Numbered from the stretch's first letter, positions 1-10,415 are shown. The stretch is DNA of 64,000 nt from Conus ventricosus (GCA_018398815.1 CM031610.1:30911917-30975916); one strand, 5' to 3'. Notes: generated by a model from the sequence alone, not told the origin. Program-made: numbers and translations.

Positions 1-66
1 TGTGTGTGTGTGTGTGTGTGTGGTGTGTGTGCACGCGCGCGCGTGCATGCGTGCTTGCGAGTGTGT
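1..66. repeat. (TG)n microsatellite at the window edge
   Basis: The window opens inside a TG tract that becomes alternating GC/TG (about 30-60). It is followed by an A-rich stretch to about 100. It is cut by the window boundary, so its full length is unknown. From about 100 to 490 I see no gene or structured repeat. Confidence 0.9.
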
Positions 67-489
67 GTGGCCAAAAAAAAAAAGAAAAAAAAAGAAAGGA
101 AAGAAATCAAACCGATGGCTAATTCATATAATAGGTACGGTTGTATTTCATAAACATTTCAAGTATGTTCTCCGGGGTTTGCCAAACGTTTGAAGGGTTG
201 GAATTATTAGGGTCTAGAATCATGTCTTCGACAGGACGCCAGAGCCATGGAATGTTTCAGGAGGAATCCAAGGAGGAGAATTTAACGATACAGTTATCCG
301 CACCTGTGCTTTCTGGCAGAGGACATTTGCCAGACAGGAATTTTCAGCCACTTCACAGACGGTGGGGTCACTAGCGTTTTTTCGTTTGTACCGATTTTTG
401 TCTTAAAAAGAAAGAAACAAAAACTTTTCTCTCATAATCAAGACGTTATCTTGCAAGTGGACGCGCAACATCGTAAACTTTGTATGCAT

Positions 490-560
490 GCTTGATTAAG
501 TCCCTTGGTAAGCAAGCTTGATCAAGTCCCTTGGTAAGCAGGTTTGATTAAGTCCCTTGT
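490..560. repeat. 26-bp tandem repeat, about 2.7 copies
   Basis: Units begin at 490, 516 and 542, each containing the words TTGAT(T/C)AAG and TCCCTTG. The third copy is partial. Between here and the Rho exon at 1137 I see no supported coding sequence; the open frames there are short and have no recognisable motif. Confidence 0.85.
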
Positions 561-1136
561 ACCGTCACTGAGAGAGACATGGCTTTGCCTGGACGTGCAA
601 TACGATAAGCTGAGCAGATCAACCGTCGATTTAGTTTACCCAAAGTTCGGTCACCAGGATTGATTATAATCCAGCTACAACTGCTCAAATTCACGTCAAC
701 GAAGGGATACTCGCCCAAGAACCTGCTTCCGTCAGGTGGAGACAGAACAGCCTTCAGTGTTTCGTTTGTCACATCAATCGGCACTGACTCGTTTGACGGT
801 CAGTCGACGAGACAGAATAGCCTTCACCGTCTCATTCCTTGTCGAACCGATCGGTCCGGACTTTGTTTGAAGTCAGCTGGTTTGGGTTCTTTCATCATCC
901 TTCTTTCCTTCTTCAAGAAGGCTTCATTCGAGAATCCTTTTCTCAAGAAAGATTTCAACCTGTCTGTGAGAAATCTCCGAGAGACGTTGAACATTCAACG
1001 TGCCGAACCAAAATCCACCATTCTTTTGAAGTTCTAATGTCTGAACCTCGTGTTCAACCCTGGCGCGACTTCTTCATGCCCAACCTCTCCAGGAAGCTTC
1101 TCTTTCGTCGGCAGCCTTGTTTGCTGCGGAACTTCT

Positions 1137-1592
1137 TCACGGACTGCGTGCGGGCCTCAGGGCAGCTCTGCTGACAGCCTGGAACACCTCCGTCACTCCC
1201 TGATCCAGCAGGGCCGACGTTTCCCAGTACCCTACCGCCCCGAGGTCTGCCGCCAACTTTTTGCCAGACGACATTTTCACAGGACCTTGTTTGATAAGGG
1301 TCGCACTGGGACAACACTCGGGAAAGTCCAGGAAGTCTTCGCTGGAGGCCGTGCTCTGCAATATCTCGGCCTCTCCCTGACCCCGCAGGTCCATCTTGTT
1401 GCCCACGAGAAGAACAGGGACGTTGCCGCAGAAGTGGCGGACCTCAGGCATCCAGTTCAGGCGGACGTTCTCCAGGCTGTCTGGGTTGTCGATGGCGAAG
1501 CAGATGATGACGACATCAGAGTCCGGGTAGGAGTAAGGTCGGAGGCGGTCGTAATCTTCTTGGCCTGCCGTGTCTGTGATCATCAGTTCTAC
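1137..1592 (-). CDS. Rho-family small GTPase, 3' coding exon
   Basis: This exon encodes the second part of a Rho-type GTPase, a membrane-associated molecular switch that binds GTP and usually controls actin organisation. It starts with VELMITDTAGQEDYDRLRPY, which contains the G3 motif DTAGQ and the Rho-typical EDYDRLRP. It then shows the G4 motif NKMD and a G5 region ETSA. The acceptor TTGCAG lies at 1593-1598 and the frame joins in phase 0 to the exon at 2534-2841. Two things are odd. The segment between NKMD and ETSA is roughly 20 residues longer than in RhoA. The frame ends in RAALRPARSP with no CAAX prenylation box. An overlapping frame just downstream is rich in K/R and might be the true tail if there is a frameshift or a missed splice at about 1140. 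The Rho family is secure; the subfamily is not. Confidence 0.92.
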   Translation of the reverse strand, partial: VELMITDTAGQEDYDRLRPYSYPDSDVVIICFAIDNPDSLENVRLNWMPEVRHFCGNVPVLLVGNKMDLRGQGEAEILQSTASSEDFLDFPECCPSATLIKQGPVKMSSGKKLAADLGAVGYWETSALLDQGVTEVFQAVSRAALRPARSP

Positions 1593-1860
1593 CTGCAAGA
1601 ACACACAGTGGGACACATTACACTGAGCACTGTGATCATCAGTTCTACCTGCAAGAACACACAGAGGGACACATTACACTGAGCACTGTGATCATCAGCT
1701 CTACCTGCAAGAACACACAGTACAGAGGGACACATTACACTGAGCACTGTGATCATCAGTTCTACCTGCAAGAACACACAGAGGGACACATTACACTGAG
1801 CACTGTGATCATCAGTTCTACCTGCAAGAACACACAGAGGGACACATTACATTGAGCATT
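1576..1860 (-). repeat. Tandem array containing five copies of the Rho exon 3' splice site
   Basis: Units start at 1576, 1632, 1688, 1749 and 1805, giving periods of 56, 56, 61 and 56 bp. The third unit carries a 5-bp extra piece. Each unit, read on the minus strand, contains CTTGCAG followed by the first codons of the Rho exon (V-E-L-M-I-T). Only the first unit continues into the real exon. The other four lie upstream in the intron as near-perfect decoy acceptors, so the duplication spans the intron-exon border. Confidence 0.93.
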
Positions 1861-1889
1861 TCCACGTTAATCTTCGATCAGGTCCTGAT

Positions 1890-2450
1890 TATACCATGAA
1901 TAATCCCCAGATTAAACCCTCGATCAGTACAGCTTGAACCCTCAATCATCCCCAGATTGAACCCTCTGTCATCCCAAGACTAACCTTCAATCATCACCGG
2001 GTCAACCCTCAATCATCCCCTGGTAAACCATCGATCATCCCCGGGTTAACCCTCAATCATTCCCAGATCAACTCTCGATCATCCCCAAGTGAACCCTCAA
2101 TTACCCCCAGGTTAACCCTCAATCACTCCCTAATTAACCCTCAATCATCCCCCGATTAACCCTCAATCACCCAGAGATTAACTCACCCCCAGATTAACTC
2201 CCCCAGATTAACCCTCAATCACCCCCAGGCTAACAAACAACCCTCGATCATCACCAGACTGAACCCTCGATCATCCGTAGATCAACTCCTCGATCATCAC
2301 CACATTAAAACCTTTAAATCATATCGTAGATCAAACCCTCAGCTCAATCATCATCACACGATTTTTTTAAAAAACCTCAATCGTCCGCAGATTAAAAACT
2401 CTCAATCATCACATGATTAAACACCTCGATCATTTCCTAAACTGAACACT
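1890..2450. repeat. Degenerate minisatellite of about 20-bp units in the Rho intron
   Basis: Repeated variants of AACCCTCAATCATCCCCAGA run for about 550 bp with many substitutions and small indels. Together with the acceptor array it fills most of the 941-bp intron (1593-2533). Confidence 0.85.
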
Positions 2451-2533
2451 TGGTTACCCCTCGTTTGAACATTCGCCCCTACCCCCCTTGACTGAAATCA
2501 AGCCCACCGCCCTGCCACAGCCCGCACACGTAC

Positions 2534-2841
2534 CGTGGTCTTGTCCAGCTCCACGTCCACCACCTCGGTGTCAAAGACGGTGGGCAGGTAGCCCTGCTGG
2601 TTGTACGTGTCGCGGCAGAAGCGCTGCATCAGACACGTCTTGCCGCACTCCCCGTCCCCGACCACCACCACCTTGCGCTTCTTCCTCCTGCTCTGGTGGT
2701 ACTGGTGGTGGTGGGGGTGGGGGTGGGGGTCCCTCTCCTCGGTCTTCCGGTTCCCTCCCCGCCGCCTGTCAGTGGTCTCCCTTGGCCGTCTTTCTGTGCT
2801 GCTGGTGGTGGTAGTGGTGATGGTGGTGGTTGCTGCTTGAG
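2534..2841 (-). CDS. Rho-family small GTPase, P-loop exon
   Basis: This exon encodes the nucleotide-binding N-terminal half of the GTPase. The P-loop GDGECGKT lies near residue 60 of the exon product. Switch I follows as YLPTVFD, with the conserved threonine and the Rho-type aromatic. The donor is ACCACG followed by GTACGT at 2533-2528, and the frame continues exactly into VELMIT of the next exon (DKTT then VEL). A plausible acceptor, TATCTTCAG, ends at 2842. The codon at the border is completed by one base from an upstream exon that I could not find. Before the GTPase core there is an unusual extension rich in Thr, Arg and His (HPHPHHH), then a basic RRKKRK stretch. No initiator Met occurs in the exon, so the gene starts further upstream on the minus strand. 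Confidence 0.9.
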
Positions 2842-3010
2842 CTGAAGATACAACAAAGAAAAAATTGTTATCGACTTTTTCAAAAAAAAATTATTGTAAA
2901 GGAGTTTTAGTTCTGAAGCCGCCATTTTTTTTTTTTAAATAACAGGGATTGCGTCGTGTGCGTAAGAACGCTCGCGCGCTCCAGTGAGTGTGTGTGTTTT
3001 GTTGTGGTGT

Positions 3011-3386
3011 GTGTGGGGGGGGGGGGGGGGGGGGGGGGGGGATGGTTACATTGTTGGTGACTAGATTATCGCTGCGACCTTTGTGTTCCTGTGTGTGCAA
3101 AAATGTTCAAGTATGCTGGTGGGAGCTCACATGAAAAGGGTGCTATCAAATGTTCATTATTATTATTATTATTATTATCATCGTTGTTGTTATCAGAAGC
3201 AGCAGCAGCAGCAGCGTAACAGATGCAGCAGTACCACCACCACCATCATTACTACTACTACTACTACTACTGAGTGGAGGGGGAGGGGAGGTGGGAGTGA
3301 AGAAGGAAGGGGGAGGAGAGGTCATGTCTTTGAAAGAAAATTGTCGCCCACGCTGTCATTCTAGCTGTGATCATAAGTGTGTGTGT

Positions 3387-3456
<70 letters not shown>

Positions 3457-3520
3457 GCACGCACTCGCACACATCCTCTCCCTCTCTCTCTCTCCCTCCC
3501 TCTCTCCCTCCACATGTAAC
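3011..3520. repeat. Cluster of simple repeats: (G)n, trinucleotides, (CA)n, (CT)n
   Basis: A 27-base G run is at 3015-3041. Short (TTA)n, (CAG)n, (ACC)n and (TAC)n arrays occupy 3155-3275. A (CA)n tract of about 60 bp with a CGCA margin is at 3394-3472, followed by (CT)n to about 3512. No gene is seen here. Confidence 0.9.
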
Positions 3521-4050
3521 CAATGACATTCTATATTAGTAAGAAAACGGACTCCAACGTCACTGGCGTGACTGACGTCAACGTACATCAAGCGGAACTG
3601 TATGTAAGTCAGTAGGTTAAAGGTCCAGGTTCGGAATCACTGATCAACAGACTTTACTGCCAGGAACTTCACACACTCTTAGTGGCCACAAGACAGGAAA
3701 CCACCGGAACGACTGAACCGACCGGACGAGAGAAGGAGGAATGGGAGGGAAGGGGCGAGAGTGGGGGGGGGGGGGGGGGGGGTAACCGCTATTCACTCAA
3801 AGCTGAATGGCCACAATGAAGGGTGGGGTTTGTCATGCGAAGGACGGTATTATACCTTTTTTTTTCTCCCACCCCCACCCCTTTCTTCGCTCCCCGTTTC
3901 GCCTCCCTCTTTCTTTGGTCTCCGCCGACTACACCCAAATCATTATGCAGATACATACAGTGAATTGTGTGTCCTGCAGAATGCGGTGTCAATAAGCTGA
4001 TGGGCGTAGCCTACATGATATGACGAAATGAAATTTTTGGCGGCGCGGAG

Positions 4051-4095
<45 letters not shown>

Positions 4096-4165
4096 GGGGG
4101 GGGGGGAAGGGACGGAGGGAGGAAGAGAGAGACTAAGACAGAGACTGAGAGATAGAGAAAAGGGT

Positions 4166-4242
<77 letters not shown>

Positions 4243-4609
4243 AAGGGAGAGTGAGACAGACAGACAGACAAAGACGCGGCACAGTGGGTGTAGGGCGTAG
4301 ACCTACATGAGAATTCAAAGCGGGGAGGGGGAGGGGGTGTCAGTAAGAAACTTAAATAAAGAATGAGGAAGAAGAAAAAGAAACAAAACAAAACAAAAAA
4401 AAAAACAGTTGACAGTTATTATAAGGATGTGCCGGAATGGGAAGGGGAAAAAAGGACCACATAAGCGTGAACAATCACTGAACTGAATCCTAAGCTGTAG
4501 AGCAACATTTCTCTTTGACGCCCCTTCCCCACCGCCTCCCCCTCCTTCCCCCACCCCTCTAGCAGAACAGGTCTTAGAGTTACACGTACGTTGAGAAGCG
4601 CAGGACTGG

Positions 4610-4641
<32 letters not shown>

Positions 4642-5135
4642 CACACAACACACACACACACACACACACACACCCGGCAGTGATACGATGTATCTGGGCC
4701 TATCTTTTGCGGGGCGACGCCCTATGATTATATCCGATGACTCTGGTTCCTCCGCGTTCTTTTCCGAGTGTGACAACGCCATGGAATGGAAACCGAACGT
4801 GGCACCCCTCCCACTCCCACCCCATCCCACCCCCCTCTCCTCCCTCCCCCTCCCCACACACTCATACTCGAAAACGTAATACTGAAGGTAATTGGAGAAA
4901 CTGGGCGTGGGGGTGTGGTGGATAGGGGGGCGGGCGAGCGAGACAGAAGACTGTTAGCGAGATAATAACCGAAGGAAACAGATGAGAAGAAATGAAGACA
5001 TTTACGGCCGAAAAGGAAAACATGCCAATAAACAGTCAGAGCAAGGAAAGGCAGGCCTAGATGTCATAAAGACTTGTACGGGCTGGAAAGAAATCAAGCG
5101 AGCGAACGATTTAAGCAATCAAATCTTAAGGAAAT
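3521..5135. other. Non-coding stretch with microsatellites
   Basis: No coding sequence can be supported. It holds a G run at 3764-3782, (GA)n at 4051-4093 and 4168-4240, a CA tract at 4613-4674, and pyrimidine-rich sequence at 4520-4560 and 4800-4860. The long open frames here are translations of these repeats. Confidence 0.7.
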
Positions 5136-5175
5136 AGTAGTAGTAGTAGTAGTAGTGGTAGTAGTAGTAGTAGTG

Positions 5176-5227
<52 letters not shown>
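5136..5227. repeat. (TAG)n trinucleotide tract at the 3' end of a LINE
   Basis: About 30 TAG units with a few TGG variants. Read on the minus strand it is (CTA)n and directly follows the LINE 3' end at 5228. It may therefore be an expanded retrotransposon tail rather than an independent microsatellite. Confidence 0.85.
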
Positions 5228-5760
5228 AGTAGGGACGTAATCAATACCTAGGCCGTTAAGCCTTTCAATGTCCCTCGTGTTATTTTACTTTTATGACAGG
5301 GTTGAAATGCATGCAATATAAATTTTCCTACTTATTCATCAAAGCTTCTAAACTGTACTTAAAATTTCAAGTCTTCATCCAGCAAATTCTTAAAAACATT
5401 AGTATTTTTAGCAAATTTAAGTGCAGTTGGCAAATTGTTCCAGTTAGCAATAACTCTGTTACTGAACGTGAATCTCCCCATATTAGTAGTATGAAACTGC
5501 TTAACAAATATCTTGCCTTCCGAATTTCTTGTTCTATCTGTTTTAGCAGCCTCAAAAAAATACTCCCACTGTATGTCCGTTTGCTGGTGAAATATTCTGA
5601 ACACTTCAATCAAATCCCCTCTAATACGTCTACCTTTTAAAGAGTGCAAATTTAAGTAATTTAATCTATATGTATAAGACATGTTTGTACATTCTCGCAA
5701 GATTTTAGTAGCTCTTCTCTGTACTCTTTCGATTGCTATTGACTGTCTTTTCAAATAGTG
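5228..5760 (-). mobile_element. 5'-truncated non-LTR retrotransposon (LINE), C-terminal ORF2 end
   Basis: The minus-strand frame 5359-5760 has the layout of the region after the reverse transcriptase catalytic core in jockey/CR1-like LINEs. It begins IERVQRRATKIL, continues LNLHSLKGRRIRGDLIEVF, and ends with an F-x-N-R-V...WNNLP block and a terminal N-x-FKN-x-LD. The catalytic core itself is absent, so this is a 5'-truncated copy. The frame has no internal stop over about 130 codons, which suggests it is not very old. The 3' flank (5228-5358) leads into the (CTA)n tail. Confidence 0.85.
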
Positions 5761-7071
5761 GCATCTATAGGTGAACTAAACTGAAGGAAGAAAAAAAGCG
5801 ACTAAAACAACCAAGCATACGAGCACGAAGAAATTTGGCGTTTCTTTGCCTTTATTTCCTGTTATCTACTCAGTCGCTTGGATTCTTTGCTCGCTTTCGT
5901 TGTTCTCTTTTCGCTCACCTTTTTTTCGCCCCTCCTTTTCAACGGCAAAACAAATCAATGACAGACTAAGAAAACATGTATTCGCTTCCCTCGGATTAAA
6001 AAAAAATAAAATAAAATAATAAAATAAAAAAAAACACCGTAAGTAAGCAATTGTAGGATAAATAGCGAACGAAGATTTATACAAATAACGATTGAACGAA
6101 GAAATCTTACTGAATTAGGAATACAATCATTATTGAAATGTTCCGAATTTGATGATTAAGCCTTACAAGCCTTACAGTAAGTATTGATGACGAGCAATAA
6201 AAGTGAAATGAAACACACTTAGTCTATCTCTAGCTTACCTTTGCTCCCAAAACAAGAGAACAGCATTTTGACGTGAGCCTTCATTCGCCTTGATCTTCCA
6301 ATGCTTGAACAATCTATCATGATGGAACTGTACTGGCCACAAATCTGTCCGGTTGGTCAAACGCAGCGTAACGTTACCGCCTTCTGCCAAACGTCGACTG
6401 GCCTCACCCGGTGAGCCAGTCGCGTTTATCAATCGCTCGCCTCTTACAGTTAAAAATATCCTGCGTCGTTGATTGGTCAGCATAAATTTAACAACCAATC
6501 GTACTCTTTCATGACTGCGTGGCTATTTTTTGTGTCCTTAGCGCCTGCAGAGGCGCTCGATTACTAACACATTTTATGTCTGTTCAACAGACTATACGTT
6601 TATATGATTTTTATTTCTTTTACGGTCGAGTAAGTCTCGTAGTACGCATATCACCGGTAACATTAGTCATGTCGATAGTAGATAGCCTTGTGCTGCTAAA
6701 GATAACTGGCATTAAAAGAAAGAATGAGAGGTGGGTTACAGCGTTAGCCTATTTTAGTCGAGTTGATGCAAAGACACTGTTAATTAAAGCGTTTTTAGTC
6801 GTGGTGAGTCAGTCATTTGACAGAAGTGGTCTTATTCTTCAATGGATGTATGTGTGAGAGATGGTCATAATGATGACGGTGACAATATCCGACGATGGTG
6901 ATCTTTAGATAACGAGAAAGATAACCTTTGTTCACACGGTGAGACTATTAACGTCCATATCCCCAAACGAACGCAGATTTCAGCACTCCCGAATCTGCCC
7001 GCTGGCACAAAATCAAGAAAATGCAGTCACCCCTTGCCGTAAAAAAGGGGCTAAGAGTAACTAGTCACTTT

Positions 7072-7074
<3 letters not shown>
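5761..7074. other. Mostly unassigned sequence
   Basis: I see A/T-rich sequence at about 5990-6040 and one weak exon candidate (6239-6483). Nothing else is recognisable. Confidence 0.5.
6239..6483 (-). CDS. Possible 5' coding exon, unrecognised
   Basis: An ATG at 6481-6483 opens an uninterrupted minus-strand frame of about 80 codons. It runs into a consensus splice donor, CAAAG then GTAAGC, at 6239/6238. The predicted peptide is basic and soluble (it includes LTVRGERLINATG and LFKHWKIKANEG) and matches nothing I know. The higher GC and CpG content than the flanks fits a first exon. No downstream partner exon was found, so this could be chance. Confidence 0.2.
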
Positions 7075-7134
<60 letters not shown>

Positions 7135-7169
7135 GTGTGTGCGTCTGTGTGTCCGTGGTTGTGGTGTGT

Positions 7170-7266
<97 letters not shown>

Positions 7267-7300
7267 CGTGTGTGCGTGCGTGCGTGCGTGCGTGCGTGCG

Positions 7301-7355
<55 letters not shown>

Positions 7356-7357
7356 AG

Positions 7358-7414
<57 letters not shown>

Positions 7415-7455
7415 AGGATTCGTGACCCACGCCTACCCTCCTCCCCTCCCTCCCC

Positions 7456-7505
<50 letters not shown>

Positions 7506-7540
7506 CACACACGCATGCACACACGCGCGCGCACACACCC
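7075..7540. repeat. Compound microsatellite (CT)n-(TG)n-(GA)n-(CA)n
   Basis: Tracts are (CT)n 7076-7130, (TG)n with TGCG interruptions 7132-7353, (GA)n 7362-7410, and (CA)n 7458-7540. It has an overall mirror-like layout. All frames of more than 100 codons here are repeat translations. Confidence 0.95.
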
Positions 7541-7684
7541 AACTAGGCTAATACTTTCTCTCTCTCTTTATTTTAAACGATTTTTTTGTTTTTCTTTTCT
7601 TTTCGAAAACTTTACTCCGGTTAGGGTAGGGACGAGTAGTTCATTTTCGTTGTTGAGAAAGTTCATGTACTCTGTGTGTGTGTG

Positions 7685-9746
7685 CAGGGGCGGATCTGAG
7701 GGGGGGTTCCAGGGGTTCCGGAACCCCCCCCCTCAAAAAAAAAACAAAAAAAAAAACTCAGCTTTATAATTTCTTTTTTGAAAAAAGAAAATTACCAAAT
7801 TCATCTCTCAGAAAAAGAAAAGAAATAAATTTGAACATGTTAACACGTTAACACATCTTATTTTCTGCCCCTGCATCGTGCGGGATGCTGATTCTTTTGA
7901 AAGTATGTGGTGGAAAGACGTATCTTTCAACATCGGCAGACCTTGCAGATGAGGTCACGGATGCTTCAAACATGGAACAAATTTCTATTGTCATTCGTTT
8001 TGTGGATTCATCGAATGTTATTCAAGAAGCTTTCCTCTCTTTTGTAGAGTGTGATGACATCACCGGGGAAACCCTTGCTGGCCTCATTCTGCAGTCTCTG
8101 CGGAACTGGGATTTGGATGCTGCCAACATCAGGGGCCAAGGCTATGATGGCGCTGCAAACATGGCAGGCAAATTCAAAGGTGTGCAGGCACGCATCCAGG
8201 AAATCAATGAGAAAGCTTTATATTTTCATTGTGCTGCACACTGTTTGAACCTCTGCATTGTCAAAGCCTGTTCTGTGCCAGCTGTGAAAAATATGCTCGC
8301 AGTTCTCAAAGAGCTGTCTTTGTTTTTTTCACTGTCACCCAAGAGACAAAGAAAACTTGAAGAAGTGATTGGACAGGCTGCGACCGAAAACAAGAGACAG
8401 AAGCTGGTGGACTTGTGTAGAACCCGATGGGTAGAAAGGCATCATGCTTTCGAGACATTCGCTGCCATGTCTCAAGTTGTGTTTGATTGCTTGGGTCAGA
8501 TAACGCAGGAAGACAACTGGGACGGTGACACTGCCTGCAAAGCGCGGGGTCTGCTCCATGCAATCTCTGATAGTGGATTCCTGATTGCATTTGTTGTGAC
8601 CCGACGGTGCCTCCAGGACCTCCAGCCTCTGAGTGTGAAACTCCAAAAGCGTGCACGAGACATTGCGGATGCCTATTCGGCAATAACCAATATCACTGCC
8701 AGCCTCCAGGAACTGAGAACAAATGTCGATGATGTTTTCAGCGCTTCTTGGTTCCTTGAAGCCACTGAGATGGCCCAGAACTTTGACACCATCATCCAAG
8801 TCCCCCGGCTAAATGCAAGGCAGCTCGTGAGGGAAAACCATCCTGCTGATACAGCCATGGATTATTTCCGGACATCAGTTGCTGTGCCATTCTTGGACTA
8901 TCTGGTCACTCAGATGAACGATCGCTTCAAGAATGCAGAGCTTGCCCAGGACGCACTTCAGCTGATTCCGGAAAACTTGGTTCGCTTACCTGGGCCCTTC
9001 CTGGCTGTTCCAGACGGTGTAAAGCACTTGGCGTTACTGTGGGACACAGACCTTCCTGACTCAGAGGGTCTGGCTGCTGAGCTTCACCGATGGAGCACCA
9101 AGTGGAGAAATTTTAACCAGCCACGAGACATTCCCTCCACCATTGAGAGCAGCTTAAAGGCCTGTGATAGGGACATGTACCCCAACATCCACATGATGCT
9201 GAAACTGATTTGCACTTTGCCAATTACCACAGCTGAATGTGAGAGGACCATTTCTGGGCTGAGGTCGTTGAAAACCTACACGCGCACATCAATGGGAGCA
9301 GGCCGTCTGAATGGTCTTGCGCTCATGAGGGTCCATCGTGACATACCCATTGATATTGAAGCAGCTGTGGACTCCTATGCTACAAAGTATAGGTCCTATA
9401 TGCAGTTGCTGCCAAAGAATTTCCTGTAAACAGTGGAGCAACTATGGATGCCCCTCCTGTCCCTCTCAGTCAACCTATGTAAGTAAGTTTATGTATTTTC
9501 GTTGATCACAGTGCCTTTCTGCAAAAAAAATGTCCAGACATATTTGTGTACAGATTCATAGTAAATAGACACCAGGAGAGGCCTCCAAAGCACCTCAGAA
9601 AGTGAAAATATCTTCAGCTTCTGGGGGGCTTTGCCCCCAGACCCCCCACCGGGTCTTTGCCCCTGGACCCCACCGGGGCCGCCCAGGCCCCTGGACCCCT
9701 GCCCCACTTTGGAACCCCCCCTCTCTAAGTAACTGATCCGCCCCTG
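7685..9746 (+). mobile_element. hAT-superfamily DNA transposon, about 2.06 kb
   Basis: The element is bounded by inverted termini CAGGGGCGGATC (7685) and GATCCGCCCCTG (ending 9746). Both flanks are (TG)n, so the expected 8-bp target duplication is present in kind but cannot be placed to the base. Next to each terminus are matching words: GGGGGGGTTCC on the left, and GGAACCCCCCC, its complement, on the right. The 3' subterminal region (9605-9720) is strongly GC-rich with short internal repeats. The element encodes one transposase frame (7885-9429). Insertion into a microsatellite is typical of hAT copies in this window. Confidence 0.93.
7885..9429 (+). CDS. hAT transposase-like protein (DUF4371 plus hAT dimerisation domain)
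   Basis: A 514-codon frame with no internal stop. Residues about 15-250 match the DUF4371 / ribonuclease-H-like transposase core seen in ZMYM1- and P52rIPK-like proteins. Landmarks are DEVTDASNMEQ (degenerate DETTD with the first acidic residue), GQGYDGAANMAGKFKGVQ, and LYFHCAAHCLNL. The C-terminal hAT dimerisation block is at about 425-480 (LPITTAECERTISGLRSLKT). Full-length relatives usually carry a BED or TTF-type zinc finger before this core. Here the region before DEVTD is only about 25 residues, so the DNA-binding N-terminus is missing. The first ATG was taken as the start, but the frame may really be the internal part of a deleted gene. It is probably not an autonomous transposase; its open state suggests recent origin. 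Confidence 0.88.
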   Translation: MLILLKVCGGKTYLSTSADLADEVTDASNMEQISIVIRFVDSSNVIQEAFLSFVECDDITGETLAGLILQSLRNWDLDAANIRGQGYDGAANMAGKFKGVQARIQEINEKALYFHCAAHCLNLCIVKACSVPAVKNMLAVLKELSLFFSLSPKRQRKLEEVIGQAATENKRQKLVDLCRTRWVERHHAFETFAAMSQVVFDCLGQITQEDNWDGDTACKARGLLHAISDSGFLIAFVVTRRCLQDLQPLSVKLQKRARDIADAYSAITNITASLQELRTNVDDVFSASWFLEATEMAQNFDTIIQVPRLNARQLVRENHPADTAMDYFRTSVAVPFLDYLVTQMNDRFKNAELAQDALQLIPENLVRLPGPFLAVPDGVKHLALLWDTDLPDSEGLAAELHRWSTKWRNFNQPRDIPSTIESSLKACDRDMYPNIHMMLKLICTLPITTAECERTISGLRSLKTYTRTSMGAGRLNGLALMRVHRDIPIDIEAAVDSYATKYRSYMQLLPKNFL

Positions 9747-9766
9747 GTGTGTGTGTGTGTGTGTGT

Positions 9767-9812
<46 letters not shown>
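9747..9812. repeat. (GT)n microsatellite, right flank of the hAT insertion
   Basis: About 33 GT units with one GG interruption. It is the continuation of the (TG)n tract at 7673-7684, now separated by the hAT element. Confidence 0.9.
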
Positions 9813-9818
<6 letters not shown>

Positions 9819-10169
9819 TGCTTTGAGTCCGTGAGGACCTGTTAATGAAATATGTCCTGGTGATTATGTGAAACAACAGTGGAAGGAATTTCTTCTTCTT
9901 TTTTTTGTTTGTTTGTTTGTTTGCTTGTTTGTTCGTTTCTTTTGTAAATGATTTAAACGTTTACTGATGAACTAAAAGGTGGAACTCTCTTTTGTTTTGT
10001 CCGACCGGTTGTGTGTTGACGTTGCGAGAGTGAGAACTTGACACAGAGCTGTTGGCTATCTCTGGCAGCGTCATGTAACGGTGGGAGTATGGATCATTTT
10101 TATTTATCCAACGGAAGCGTTGGTGGTTTGGGAATTTACTGAGTTATTCAGTCAGGCCCCAAGTCAGAA
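9813..10169. other. No recognised feature
   Basis: A short (GTTT)n run is at about 9907-9935. I see no coding sequence. Confidence 0.5.
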
Positions 10170-10415
10170 CAATGTTACATTTCTATCCCTCTGAATCAGT
10201 TTATTGTGTATCAGAGTCAATGTCAGCACAATGTTATATAACTTTAAAAGTCGCAAACGCATGGTATACATCTGTTCCTCTGAATCAGTTTATTGTGTAT
10301 CAAAGTCAGCACAGTGTTATATAACTTTAAAAGTCGCAAACGTACGGTATACATCTATTCCTCTGAATCAGTTTATTGTGCATCAGAATCAAAAGTCAGA
10401 ACAATGTCTCGTATA
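10170..10415. repeat. Tandem repeat of about 92 bp, close to three copies
   Basis: Each unit contains CCTCTGAATCAGTTTATTGT, then a (A/C)ATGTTAT-like word and an AACTTTAAAAGTCGCAAACG block. The units diverge by a few per cent, and the last is truncated. Confidence 0.85.

Noticed and set aside
1054..1317. Lysine/arginine-rich minus-strand frame overlapping the Rho 3' end
   Set aside because: It is polybasic like a Rho tail, but it is out of frame with the GTPase core and ends without CAAX. It is kept only as an alternative in the exon entry.
1890..2450. TTAACCCTCAA-like units resembling telomeric repeats
   Set aside because: The period is about 20 bp, not 5-7 bp, and the word is not a known telomere unit. 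It is an ordinary degenerate minisatellite.
7051..7769. Several long open frames (up to 210 codons) rich in Cys-Val, Thr-His or Arg-Glu
   Set aside because: They are direct translations of (TG)n, (CA)n and (GA)n tracts. The same applies to frames at 3150-3590, 4011-4391, 30868-31130, 50359-50654 and 63545-63829.
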